Shown: positions 53,573 through 64,000 of the stretch, in pieces
Position numbering within the stretch: position 1 is the stretch's first letter
How the letters are laid out: the number at the start of each line of letters is the position of its first letter
Assembly: GCA_963681505.1 (NCBI GenBank)
Contig: OY811979.1
Location: 1,869,430-1,933,429 of the forward strand
Length of the DNA: 64,000 bases
From: Eunapius fragilis
Taxonomy: Eukaryota; Porifera; Demospongiae; Spongillida; Spongillidae
Direction: 5' to 3'
Notes under the pieces: generated by a model
The model's input: the letters and a program-made list of their open reading frames with translations, nothing else
What the model was told of the DNA's origin: nothing
The model's database searches: none
Made by a program: the position numbers and the translations under genes

Positions 53573-55820
53573 CATGATTCCTGCAGGAGTCAAGTATGTC
53601 AGTATGCAAGACTCCTGCAGGAGTCAAGTATCTCAATGTATGACTCCTGCAGGAGTCAAGTATCACCAAGCATGACTCCTGCAGGAGTCAAGTATGTCAT
53701 TATGTCTTACTCCTGCAAGAGTCAAGTATTTCAATGTATGACTCTTGCAGGAGTCAAGTATATCAATATGTATGACTCCTGCAGGAGTCAAGTATCTCCA
53801 TGTATGACTCCTGTAGGAGTCAAGTATGTCAGTATCAATGACTACTACAGGAGCCATATGTCAATATGTATGACTCCTGCAGGAGTGAGCAATCTCCATG
53901 TATGACTCCTGCAGGAGTAAAATATGTCACTATGAATGACTCCTGCAGGAGTCAAGTATGTCAGTTTGGATGACTTGTGCAGGAGTCTAATATGAATGAC
54001 TCCTGCAGGAGTCAAGTATTTCAATGTATGACTCCTACAAGAGTCAAGTTTGTCAGTATGCATGACTCCAGCAGGAGTCAAATATTTCAATGAATGACTC
54101 CTGCAGGAGTAAAGTATGTAAATATGTATGACTCCTCCAGTAGTCAATTATCTCCATGCATGACTCCTGCAGGAGTCAAGTATGTCAGTATGGAATACTC
54201 CTGCAGGAGTCAAGAATCTCAATGTATGACTCCTGCAGGAGTCAAGTGTCTCCATGCATGACTCCTGAAGGAGTCAAGTATGTCAGTATGTATGACTCCT
54301 GCAGGAGTCAAGTATCTCCATGCATGACTCCTGCAGGAGTCAAGTAGGTCAGTATGAATGACTCCTGCTGGAGTCATATGTCAATTTGTATGACTCCTGC
54401 AGGAGTCAGCAATTTCCATGTATGACTCCTGCAGGAGTCAAGTATGTCAAAATGTATGAGTCCTGCAGGAGTCAAGTATGTCAATATGTATGACTCCTGT
54501 AGGTGTCAACTATATATTTGCATGACTCCTGCAGGAGTCAAGTAAGTCAGTTTGTATGACTGCTGCAAGAGTCAAATATGTTACAATGAATGACTCCTGC
54601 AGGAGTCAAGTATGTCAGTATGCAAGACTCCTGCAGGATTCAAGTATCTCAATGTATGACTCCTGCAGGAGTCAAGTATCTCCAAGCATGACTCCTGCGG
54701 GAGTCAAGTATGTCAATATGTCTAATTCCTGCAGGAGTCAAGTATTTCAATGTATGACTCCTGCAGAAGTCAAGTATATCAATATGTATGACTCCTGCAG
54801 GAGTCAAGTATCTCCATGTATGACTCCTGAAGGAGTCAAGTTTGTCAGTATCAATGACTACTACAGGAGCCATATGTCAATATGTATGACTCCTGCAGGA
54901 ATGAGCAATCTCCATGTATGACTCCTGCAGGAGTAAAATATGTCACTATGAATGACTCCTGCAGGAGTCACGTATTTCAATATATGACTCCTGCAGGAGT
55001 GAAGTATTTCATTGAATGACGCCTGCAGGAGTCAAGAATGTCAATATATATGACTCTTGCAGGAGTCAAGGATCTCCATACATGAAACCTGCAGGAGTCT
55101 AGTATGTCAGTATCAATGACTCCTGCAGGAGTCAAGTATTTCAATGTATGACTCAAGTATTTCAATGTATGACTCCTGCAGGAGTCAAATATATCATTAT
55201 GTATGACTATTGCAGGAGTCAACTCTATACTTAGATGTCAATATGTATGACTTCCGCAGGAGTCAAGTATCTCCATGCATGACTCCTACAGGAGTGAAAA
55301 ATCTCCATGTATGACTCCTGCAGGAGTCAAATATGTCACTATGAATGACTCCTGCAGGAGTGAAGTATTTCAATGAATGACTCCTGCAGGAGTGAAGTAT
55401 TTCAATGAATGACTCCTGCCGGAGTGAAGTATTTCAATGAATGACTCCTGCAGTAGTCAAGAATGTCAATATGAATGACTCTTGCAGGAGTCAAGGGTCT
55501 CCGTGCATGACACCTGCAGGAGTCAAGTATGTCAGTATCAATGACTCCTGCAGGAGTCAAGTATTTCAATGTATGACTCAAGTATTTCAATGTATGACTC
55601 CTGAAGGAGTCAAATATATCATTATGTATGACTATTGCAGGAGTCAAGTCTATACTTGCATGACTCCTGCAGGAGTCAAGTATGTCAGTATGTATGACTC
55701 CTGCAGGAGTCACCTATTTATTTGCATGACTCCTGCAGGAGTCAATGTATGACTACTGCAGGAGTCAAATATGTCATTATGAATGACTCCTGCAAGAGTG
55801 AAGTATTTCAATGAATGACT
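53573..55820. repeat. 2.25-kb segmental duplication in array E, copy 1
   Basis: Matches 58,188-60,435 at a constant offset of 4,615 bp. The order of spacer types and private variants (GGAGTCTAATATG, CTACTACAGGAGCC, GGGTCTCCGTGCATG) is preserved. Part of it (53,573 to about 54,180) is also present at 56,962 to about 57,570, offset 3,389. Confidence 0.87.
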
Positions 55821-58187
55821 CCTGCAGGAGTGAAGTATTTCAATGAATGACTCCTGCTGGAGTGAAGTATTTCAATGAATGACTCCTGCAGTAGTCAAGA
55901 ATGTCAATATGTATGACTCTTGCAGGAGTCAAGGGTCTCCGTGCATGACGCCTGCAGGAGTCAAGTATGTCAGTATGTTTGACTCCAGAAGGAGTCAAGT
56001 ATGTCAGTATGCAAGACTCCTGCAGGAGTCAAGTATCTCAATGTATAACTCCTGCAGGAGTCAAGTATGTCAGTATGTATGACTCCTGCAGGAGTGAAGT
56101 ATGTCACTATGAATGACTCCTGCAGGAGTCAAGTATTTCAATGTATGACTCCTGCTGGAGTGAAGTGTTTCAATGTATGACTCCTGAAGGAGTCAAGTAT
56201 GTCAGTATCATTGACTACTACAGGAGCCATATGTCAATATGTATGACTCCTGCAGGAGTGAGCAATCTCCATGCATGACTCCTGCAGGAGTATAGCATGT
56301 CCTGCAAGAGTCAAGCATGTCAATATGTATGACTCCTGTAAGAGTCAACTTTTTATTTGCATGACTCCTGCAGGAGTCAAGTATGTCAGTTTGTATGACT
56401 GCTGCAGGAGTCAAATATGTTACAATGAATGACTCCAGCAGGAGTCAAGTATTTCAATGTATGACTCCTACAAGAGTCAAGTTTGTCAGAATGCATGACT
56501 CCGGCAGGAGTCAAATATATATTTGAATGACTCCTGCAGGAGTATAGTATGTCAATATGTATGACTCCTCCAGGAGTCATTTATCTCCATGCATGACTCC
56601 TGCAGGAGTCAAGTATGTCAGTATGCAAGACTCCTGCAGGAGTCAAGTATCTCAATGTATGACTCCGGCTGGAGTCAAGTATCTCCATGCATGACTCCAG
56701 CAGGAGTCAAGTATGTCAGTATGTATGACTCCTGCAGGAGTCAAGTATGTCTCTCAAGAATTTCAATGTATGACTCCTGCAGGAGTCAAGTATTTCATTT
56801 ATGACTCTTGCAGGAGTCAAGTATGTCAATATGTCTGACTCCTGCAGGAGTCAAGTATTTCAATGTATGACTCCTGCAGGAGTCAAGTATTGCAATATGT
56901 ATGCTGCAGGAGTAAAGTATGTCAGTATGCATGACTCCTGCAGGAGTGAACTATATATTTGCATGATTCCTGCAGGAGTCAAGTATGTCAGTATGCAAGA
57001 CTCCTGCAGGAGTCAAGTATCTCAATGTATGACTCATGCAGGAGTCAAGTATCACCAAGCATGACTCCTGCAGGAGTCAAGTATGTCATTATGTCTGACT
57101 CCTGCAAGAGTCAAGTATTTCAATGTATGACTCTTGCAGGAGTCAAGTATATCAATATGTATGACTCCTGCAGGAGTCAAGTATCTCCATGTATGACTCC
57201 TGAAGGAGTCAAGTATGTCAGTATCAATGACTACTACAGGAGCCATATGTCAATATGTATGATTCCTGCAGGAGTGAGCAATCTCCATGTATGACTCCTG
57301 CAGGAGTAAAATATGTCACTATGAATGACTCCTGCAGGAGTCAAGTATGTCAGATTGGATGACTTGTGCAGGAGTCTAATATGTCAAAATGAATGACTCC
57401 TGCAGGAGTCAAGTATTTCAATCTATGACTCCTACAAGAGTCAAGTTTGTCAGTATGCATGAATCCAGCAGGAGTCAAATATTTCAATGAATGACTCCTG
57501 CAGGAGTAAAGTATGTCAATATGTATGACTCCTCCAGTAGTCAATTATCTCCATGCATGACTCCTGCAGGAGTCAAGTATGTCAGTATGCAAGACTCCTG
57601 CAGGAGACAAGTAGCTCAATGTATGACTCCTGCAGGAGTCAAGTATCTCCATGAATGACTCCTGAAGGAGTCAAGTATGTCAGAATGTATGAGTCCTGCA
57701 GGAGTCAAGTATGTCAATACATATGACTCCTGTAGGTGTCAACTATATATTTGCATGACTCCTGCAGGAGTCAAGTAAGTCAGTTTGTATGACTGCTGCA
57801 GGAGTCAAATATGTTACAATGACTCCTGCAGGAGTCAAGAATGTCAGTATGCAAGACTCCTGCAGGAGTCAAGTAGCTCAATGTATGACTCCTGCAGGAG
57901 TCAAGTATCTCCATGAATGACTCCTGCAGGAGTCAAGTATGTCAGTACGTATGACTCCTGCAGGAGTCAAGTATGTCTCTCAAGAATTTCAATGTATGAC
58001 TCCTGCAGGAGTCAAGTATTTCAATTATGACTCTTGCAGGAGTCAAGTATGTCAATATGTCTGACTCCTGCAGGAGTCAAGTATTTCAATGCATGACTCC
58101 TGCAGGAGTCAAGTATTTCAATATGTATGCTGCAGGAGTAAAGTATGACAGTATGCATGACTCCTGCAGGAGTCAACTATATATTTG

Positions 58188-60435
58188 CATGATTCCTGCA
58201 GGAGTCAAGTATGTCAGTATGGAAGACTCCTGCAGGAGTCAAGTATCTCAATGTATGACTCCTGCAGGAGTCAAGTATCTCCAAACATGATTCCTGCAGG
58301 AGTCAAGTATGTCATTATGTCTGACTCCTGCAGGAGTCAAGTATTTCAATGTATGACTCCTGCAGGAGTCAAGTGTATCAATATGTATGACTCCTGCAGG
58401 AGTCAAGTATCTCCATGTATGACTCATGAAGGAGTCAAGTATGTCAGTATCAATGACTACTACAGGAGCCATATGTAAATATGTATGACTCCTGCAGGAG
58501 TGAGCAATCTCCATGTATGACTCCTGCAGGAGTAAAATATGTCACTATGAATGACTCCTGCAGGAGTCAAGTATGTCAGTTTGGATGACTTGTGCAGGAG
58601 TCTAATATGAATGACTCCTGCAGGAGTCAAGTATTTCAATGCATGACTCCTACAAGAGTCAAGTTTGTCAGTATGCATGACTCCAGCAGGAGTCAAATAT
58701 TTCAATGAATGACTCCTGCAGGAGTAAAGTATGTCAATATGTATGACTCCTCCAGTAGTCAATTCTCTCCATGCATGACTCCTGCAGGAGTCAAGTATGT
58801 CAGTATGGAACACTCCTGCAGGAGTCAAGTATCTCAATGTATGACTCCTGCAGGAGTCAAGTGTCTCCATGCATGACTCCTGAAGGAGTCAAGTATGTCA
58901 GTATGTATGACTCCTGCAGGAGTCAAGTATCTCCATGCATGACTCCTGCAGGAGTCAAGTAGGTCAGTATGAATGACTCCTGCTGGAGTCATATGTCAAT
59001 TTGTATGACTCCTGCAGGAGTCAGCAATTTCCATGTATGACTCCTGCAGGAGTCAAGTATGTCAAAATGTATGAGTCCTGCAGGAGTCAAGTATGTCAAT
59101 ATGTATGACTCCTGTAGGTGTCAACTATATATTTGCATGACTCCTGCAGGAGTCAAGTAAGTCAGTTTGTATGACTGCTGCAAGAGTCAAATATGTTACA
59201 ATGAATGACTCCTGCAGGAGTCAAGTATGTCAGTATGCAAGACTCCTGCAGGAGTCAACTATCTCAATGTATGACTCCTGCAGGAGTCAAGTATCTCCAA
59301 GCATGACTCCTGGGGGAGTCAAGTATGTCAATATGTCTAATTCCTGAAGGAGTCAAGTATTTCAATGTATGACTACTGCAGAAGTCAAGTATATCAATAT
59401 GTATGACTCCTGCAGGAGTCAAGTATCTCCATGTATGACTCCTGAAGGAGTCAAGTTTGTCAGTATCAATGACTACTACAGGAGCCATATGTCAATATGT
59501 ATGACTCCTGCAGGAGTGAGCAATCTCCATGTATGACTCCTGCAGGAGTAAAATATGTCACTATGAATGACTCCTGCAGGAGTCACGTATTTCAATATAT
59601 AACTCCTGCAGGAGTGAAGTATTTCATTGAATGACGCCTGCAGGAGTCAAGAATGTCAAAATATATGACGTATGCAGGAGTCAAGGATCTCCATACATGA
59701 AACCTGCAGGAGTCTAGTATGTCAGTATCAATGACTCCTGCAGGAGTCAAGTATTTCAATGTATGACTCAAGTATTTCAATGTATGACTCCTGCAGGAGT
59801 CAAATATATCATTATGTATGACTATTGCAGGAGTCAACTCTATACTTAGATGTCAATATGTATGACTTCTGCAGGAGTCAAGTATCTCCATGCATGACTC
59901 CTACAGGAGTGAAAAATCTCCATGTATGACTCCTGCAGGAGTCAAATATGTCACTATGAATGACTCCTGCAGGAGTGAAGTATTTCAATGAATGACTCCT
60001 GCAGGAGTGAAGTATTTCAATGAATGACTCCTGCAGGAGTGAAGTATTTCAATGAATGACTCCTGCAGTAGTCAAGAATGTCAATATGTATGACTCTTGC
60101 AGGAGTCAAGGGTCTCCGTGCATGACACCTGCAGGAGTCAAGTATGTCAGTATCAATGACTCCCGCAGGAGTCAAGTATTTCAATGTATGACTCAAGTAT
60201 TTTAATGTATGACTCCTGAAGGAGTCAAATATATCATTATGTATGACTATTGCAGGAGACAAGTCTATACTTGCATGACTCCTGCAGGAGTCAAGTATGT
60301 CAGTATGTATGACTCCTGCAGGAGTCAACTATTTATTTGCATGACTCCTGCAGGAGTCAATGTATGACTACTGCAGGAGTCAAATATGTCATTATGAATG
60401 ACTCCTGCAAGAGTGAAGTATTTCAATGAATGACT
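58188..60435. repeat. 2.25-kb segmental duplication in array E, copy 2
   Basis: Collinear with 53,573-55,820. Immediately downstream a smaller piece (GTAGTCAAGAATGTC ... GTCTATACTTGC) is repeated again at 60,430-60,660, so the 3' end of the block was re-copied. Confidence 0.86.
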
Positions 60436-60721
60436 CCTGCAGTAGTCAAGAATGTCAATATGTATGACTCTTGCAGGAGTCAAGGGTCTCCGTGCATGAC
60501 ACCTGCAGGAGTCAAGTATGTCAGTATCAATGACTCCTGCAGGAGTCAAGTATTTCAATGTATGACTCAAGTATTTCAATGTATGACTCCTGAAGGAGTC
60601 AAATATATCATTATGTATGACTATTGCAGGAGTCAAGTCTATACTTGCATGACTCCTGCAGGAGTCAAGTATTTCAATGTATGACTCCTGCAGGAGTCAA
60701 GTATGTCAGTATGTATGACTC

Positions 60722-61593
60722 CTGCAGGAGTCAACTATTTATTTGCATGACTCCTGCAGGAGTCAATGTATGACTACTGCAGGAGTCAAATATGTCATTA
60801 TGAATGACTCCTGCAAGAGTCAAGTATCTCCATGCATGACTCCTGCAGGAGTCATAAATGTCAGTATGAATGACTCCTGCAGGAGTCATATGTCAATTTG
60901 TATGACTCCTGCAGGAGTGAGCAATCTCCATGTATGACTCCTGCAAGAGTATGAGTCCTGCAGGAGTCAAGTATGTCAATATGAATGACTCCTGTAGGAG
61001 TCAACTATTTATTTGCATGACTCCTGTAGGAGTCAAGTACGTCCGTTTGTATGACTGCTGTAGGAGTCAAATATGTTACAAAGAATGACTCCTACAGGAG
61101 TCAAGTATTTCAATGTATGACTCCTGCAGAAGTCAAGTATGTCAGTATGTATGACTCCTGCAGGAGTCAACTATTTATTTGCATGACTCCTGCAGGAGTC
61201 AATGTATGACTACTGCAGGAGTCAAATATGTCATTATGAATGACTCCTGCAAGAGTCAAGTATCTCCATGCATGACTCCTGCAGGAGTCATAAATGTCAG
61301 TATGAATGACTCCTGCAGGAGTCATATGTCAATTTGTATGACTCCCGCAGGAGTGAGCAATCTCCATGTATGACTCCTGCAAGAGTATGAGTCCTGCAGG
61401 AGTCAAGTATGTCAATATGAATGACTCCTGTAGGAGTCAACTATTTATTTGCATGACTCCTGTAGGAGTCAAGTACGTCCGTTTGTATGACTGCTGTAGG
61501 AGTCAAATATGTTACAAAGAATGACTCCTGCTGGAGTCAAGTATTTCAATGTATGACTCCTACCAGACTGCATACTGACATACATGACTCCTG
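60722..61593. repeat. 436-bp tandem duplication in array E
   Basis: 60,722-61,157 and 61,158-61,593 repeat at 436 bp. Shared markers are AACTATTTATTTGC, GAGTCATAAATGTCAG and GTACGTCCGTTTG. The second copy breaks down near 61,565, where an inverted spacer lies. Confidence 0.86.
61569..61583 (-). other. Spacer in reverse orientation in array E
   Basis: TGCATACTGACATAC is the reverse complement of the common spacer GTATGTCAGTATGCA. I found no other reversed spacer of this length in the array. Its left flank is a damaged palindrome (GACTCCTACCAGAC) and its right flank a normal one. Confidence 0.8.
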
Positions 61594-62900
61594 CAGGAGT
61601 CAAATTCGTCAGTACGCATGACTCCAGCAGGAGTCAAATAATTCAATGAATGACTCCTGCAGGAGTAAAGTATGTCAATATGTATGACTCCTCCACGAGT
61701 CATTTATCTCCATGCATGACTCCTGCAGGAGTCAAGTATGTCAGTATGCAAGACTCCTGCAGGAGTCAAGTATCTCAATGTATGACTCCTGCAAGAGTCA
61801 AGTATCTCCATGCATGACTCCTGCAGGAGTCAAGTATGTCAGTATGTATGACTCCTGCAGGAGTCAAGTATGTCTCTCAAGAATTTCAATGTATGACTCC
61901 TGCAGGAGTCAAGTATTTCAATTATGACTCTGCAGGAGTCAAGTATGTCAATATGTCTGACTCCTGCAGGAGTCAAGCATTTCAATGTATGACTCCTGCA
62001 GGAGTCAAGTATTTCAATATGTATGACTCCTGCAGGAGTCAAGTATGTCAGTATGCATGATTCCTGCAGGAGTCAACTATATATTTGCATGTCTCCTGCA
62101 GCAGGAGTCAAGTATGTCAGTATGCAAGACTCCTGCAGGAGTCAAGTATCTCAATGTATGACTCCTGCAGGAGTCAAGTATCTCCGAGCAAGACTCCTGC
62201 AGGAGTCAAGTATGTCAATATGTCTGACTCCTGCAGGAGTCAAGTATTTCAATGTATGACTCCTGCAGGAGTCAAGTATATCAATATGTATGACTCCTGC
62301 AGGAGTCAAGTATCTCCATGTATGACTCCTGAAGGAGTCAAGTATGTCAGTATCAATGACTACTACAGGAGCCATATGTCAATATGTATGACTCCTGCAG
62401 GAGTGAGCAATCTCCATGTATGACTCCTGCAGGAGTAATATATGTCACTATCAATGACTCCTGCAGGAGTCACGTATTTCAATATATGACTCCTGCAGGA
62501 GTGAAGTATTTCATTGAATGACTCCTGCAGGAGTCAAGAATGTCAATATGTATGACTCTTGCAGGAGTCAAGGATCTCCATACATGAAACCTGCAGGAGT
62601 CAAGTATGTCAGTATCAATGACTCCTGCAGGAGTCAAGTATCTCAATGTATGACTCCTGCAGGATTGAAGTATTTCAATGTATGACTCCTGCTGGAGTCA
62701 ATTATGTCAATACGTATGACTCCTGCAAGAGTCAAGTATCTCCATGCATGACTCCTGCAGGAGTCAAGTATGTCAGTATCAATGACTCCTGCAGGAGTCA
62801 TATGTCAATTTGTATGACTCCTGAAGGTGTGAGCAATCTCCATGTATGACTCCTGCAGGAGTCAAGTATGTTAGAATGTATGAGTCCTGCAGGAGTCAAG

Positions 62901-62959
62901 TATCGAGAGTTACGTTAGTAACTCTCATATAGGATTTGACCCCGATTATGAATGTCATT
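62901..62959 (+). other. Stem-loop with conserved tail at the end of array E
   Basis: TATC is followed by stem GAGAGTTAC (62,905-62,913), loop GTTA, stem GTAACTCTC (62,918-62,926) and the tail ATATAGGATTTGA. ATGAATGTCATT follows at 62,948-62,959. After this there is no further array E unit. It shares the TATC flank, 9-bp stem length, GTYA loop and ATATAGGATT tail with 52,160-52,219, but six of nine stem base pairs differ. This looks like a conserved boundary structure. I do not recognise a named element. Confidence 0.87.
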
Positions 62960-63543
62960 AAAAAAACGCGACCCGCTTCTAACAACACTCCCGACGAGCG
63001 GATGGCTTATCTTGTTATCGTCGTCGTACAAGAAGGTAACAACAAGTAGTTTCGTGTTTGTTTGATGTCACAGAACCGCGTGGTTGTAGAGAACAAAACA
63101 ATTTTCGAAACTCGTACCCAGTCCCACGTATTTCTCGTTCTTCTTCTTCTTGTTCTTGACCACGCATAACTCGGGATAGGAACACTTTTAAGAAATGAAA
63201 ATCACACCAATGGCTTCAGAATTCGCTGGCATTTTCGCTTCTGTGGTCAAAACGTCTCGAGGCTACATGACATACATCGGTGGTTGTGTTAGCAAATCAC
63301 GTATAGTTAAGCTTACTGCACTGACACGACGCGGATAGGTCCTACTTCGCTCTTTATACGAAGTATTAGCAGTATACATCATGTAATCAAATGTGTACGG
63401 TCTGGGCACTACACGTAGTGGTAATTAACTGTGGCGATTATGTATTTTTAACAACGTGCACGTGCGTACTATAATCGTTCTTGTTATTCGATCGTTGTAA
63501 GTTTGACGCTCTTTGTAACTTAGTGAAGTTTTTTTTTTCCAAA
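62960..63543. other. Non-repetitive DNA without a recognisable gene
   Basis: First unique-looking sequence in the window. No frame of useful length, no convincing TATA element and no tRNA fold seen. Minor features are the pyrimidine tract TTCTCGTTCTTCTTCTTC near 63,130, the 10-bp palindrome ACGTGCACGT near 63,457, the inverted repeat CACTAC-AC-GTAGTG near 63,407 and a T-run ending at 63,538. It could be an intergenic or 5' flank for the relic downstream. Confidence 0.6.
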
Positions 63544-63591
63544 ATGCCTTCACGTCAGGAAAAGACGACGAGCATAGTACCTCAAAACTAG
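63544..63591 (+). pseudogene. Short frame MPSRQEKTTSIVPQN before a repeat-protein relic
   Basis: ATG in a fair context (A at -3) opens a 15-codon frame ending in TAG. The following basic repeat (63,606 onward) lies in a different frame, with a stop between them. The pair therefore looks like the frameshifted start of a broken gene, unless an intron bridges it. The basic, polar composition fits the start of a basic repeat protein, but the link is inference. Confidence 0.35.
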
Positions 63592-63605
63592 AGTCGACGT
63601 ATTAG

Positions 63606-63740
63606 ATTCAGCCCGACCGGAACTACAAAGCAGAGCCTGAAAAGAAGCGGGCCTCTCAACGTGAAAAATATCGAGCAGAGCCTGAAAAGAAACGGACCTC
63701 TCGACGCGCAAGGTATCGAGATGCGATTAGTAGACTGTAG
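63606..63740 (+). pseudogene. Degenerate Lys/Arg/Glu/Pro repeat protein fragment
   Basis: A stop (TAG, 63,603-63,605) is followed by 44 codons ending in TAG at 63,738. They contain two 15-residue repeats, YKAEPEKKRASQREK and YRAEPEKKRTSRRAR, then YRDAISRL. The repeat is highly charged and probably helical. From memory, such repeats are frequent in sponge gene predictions, sometimes at the N-terminus of large proteins linked to transposons; I cannot confirm that here. No start codon in frame, so it is a relic or an exon. Either way the same frame is open from 63,741 to the window end and contains further repeats. Confidence 0.5.
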
Positions 63741-63743
63741 GAA

Positions 63744-63758
63744 GGGGGGGGGGGGGGG
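63744..63758 (+). repeat. G15 homopolymer
   Basis: Fifteen consecutive G, directly after the TAG that ends the repeat fragment. Length is likely variable and error-prone in sequencing, so frame statements across it are unsafe. Confidence 0.9.
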
Positions 63759-63771
63759 AGAGGGTGCTGTC

Positions 63772-63817
63772 TGCTTCAGTCTGGCCCGATACAAAATGCG
63801 TTCGTGGGTTCGATCGC
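63772..63817 (+). promoter_or_regulatory. Possible tRNA-like Pol III A and B boxes (SINE relic?)
   Basis: TGCTTCAGTCTGG (63,772-63,784) resembles an A box and GGTTCGATCGC (63,807-63,817) resembles a B box. The gap of 22 bases is shorter than in normal tRNA genes, and no T-run terminator or target-site duplication is obvious. It lies in the ~140-bp stretch that separates two copies of the basic repeat, so it could be a small SINE-like insertion. Chance similarity cannot be excluded. Confidence 0.28.
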
Positions 63818-63837
63818 GCTGGGGCGACAATTAATAA

Positions 63838-63876
63838 CCTCTCTTCTATTTCGGCCGCCCCTTAAAGCCCCCTCAG
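63838..63876 (+). other. Polypyrimidine tract and CAG: possible splice acceptor
   Basis: The tract CCTCTCTTCTATTTCGG and then CCCCCTCAG (ending 63,876) immediately precede ATCCTGAAAAGG, where the basic repeat resumes. If a weak donor GTAGAC at 63,730 were used, a 147-bp intron would join the two repeat segments in frame and remove the TAG and the G-run. The donor is poor, so this is only a hypothesis. Confidence 0.3.
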
Positions 63877-64000
63877 ATCCTGAAAAGGAACGGACCTCTC
63901 GACGTGCAAGGTATCGAGCAGATCCTGAAAAAAGACAGCGATATTGCCATAGTCCTGAACGTGCATCTCGTGGCGGCGAAAGAGTTAAGGTCACTCAAAG
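63873..64000 (+). CDS. Partial basic repeat protein, runs off the window
   Basis: The frame reads SDPEKERTSRRAR, then YRADPEKRQRYC, then HSPERASRGGERVKVTQ, without stop to the window edge. It continues the 15-residue repeat of 63,606-63,737 in the same frame. DNA identity between the segments is high, for example ACCTCTCGACG then GCAAGGTATCGAG in both. This may be an exon of a real gene or part of a transposon-related coding region. The function is unknown. No start can be assigned inside this segment. Confidence 0.45.

Larger units (their letters stand above)
51516..62904. repeat. Array E: GACTCCTGCAGGAGTC palindromes with short spacers
   Basis: Units of mostly 32 or 34 bp join a perfect 16-bp palindrome, with a PstI site at its centre, to a 16- or 18-bp spacer. 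The spacers come from a few classes: AAGTATTTCAATGTAT, AAGTATGTCAATATGTAT, AAGTATGTCAGTATGCAT, AAGTATCTCCATGCAT and AACTATATATTTGCAT. Over 300 units fit. Point variants of the palindrome are frequent, for example TGCGGG, CCGCAGG, TGTAGG and TCCAGG centres. Frames such as Met-x-Asp-Ser-Cys-Arg-Ser-Gln appear on both strands because the unit is palindromic. I see no gene. Confidence 0.95.

Noticed and set aside
51516-62904. CRISPR array (palindromic repeats with short spacers)
   Set aside because: Spacers are not unique but a few recurring words. Repeats are only 16 bp and vary, no cas genes are present, and the context is eukaryotic satellite DNA.
51516-62904. AP-1/GCN4-like sites (TGACTC/GAGTCA) flanking each palindrome as an enhancer array
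   Set aside because: The full 7-bp site is not formed. Half-site matches follow from the palindrome and no regulatory context is visible.
63588-63994. 80- and 72-codon minus-strand frames in the unique end
   Set aside because: They are antisense to the recognisable basic repeat, which reads sensibly on +, and one depends on the G15 run.

Overview
This window is almost entirely tandem-repeat DNA from a eukaryotic genome. About 62.9 kb of the 64 kb is made of five unrelated tandem arrays joined end to end with no unique DNA between them. Only the last ~1.1 kb (62,960-64,000) is non-repetitive. It holds relics of a basic Lys/Arg/Glu/Pro-rich 15-residue protein repeat (YRAEPEKKR / YRADPEKR type), apparently interrupted and degenerate. 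From memory, repeats of this type are common in predicted proteins of sponges and some other marine invertebrates, so a metazoan, possibly a demosponge, is my best guess. This is weak evidence. I found no rRNA, canonical tRNA, bacterial operon or complete gene.

Layout. (1) 1-44,545: satellite A, monomers of 185 bp (short) and 208 bp (long), roughly 230 copies, arranged in nested higher-order repeats with periods of about 0.76, 1.36, 1.39, 1.94, 3.08/3.28, 3.65 and 4.09 kb. The left ~25.5 kb is homogeneous and the right ~19 kb is more diverged. (2) 44,546-48,773: array B, 55- and 60-bp units, each with an 11-bp-arm inverted repeat around CCAATTGG. (3) 48,775-49,240, 49,621-49,731 and 51,055-51,515: array C, mostly ~62-bp units, present as two collinear ~0.43-kb blocks plus a short copy. 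(4) 49,241-49,620 and 49,732-51,054: array D, a nearly C-free mixture of the hexamers GTAGTG and GGATTG lying between the C blocks. (5) 51,516-62,904: array E, a perfect 16-bp palindrome (GACTCCTGCAGGAGTC) alternating with 16-18-bp spacers of a few recurring types, with its own kilobase-scale duplications.

Shared logic. Arrays A, B, C and E each have a palindrome or hairpin at the core of the unit. Three places suggest that the hairpins shape the DNA. The B/C junction is two consecutive near-perfect palindromes, best explained by fold-back template switching. The main hairpin of satellite A occurs with two different, both fully paired stems. In array E, two 9-bp stem-loops at 52,164 and 62,905 share flanks, loop type and a downstream tail but differ at six of nine stem positions while staying paired. 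The second sits exactly where the repeats end and unique DNA begins, so it may mark the end of a mobile or replicative unit that carries the array.

Many open reading frames of 60-300 codons occur on both strands. I regard them as by-products of repeat units without stop codons, not genes.
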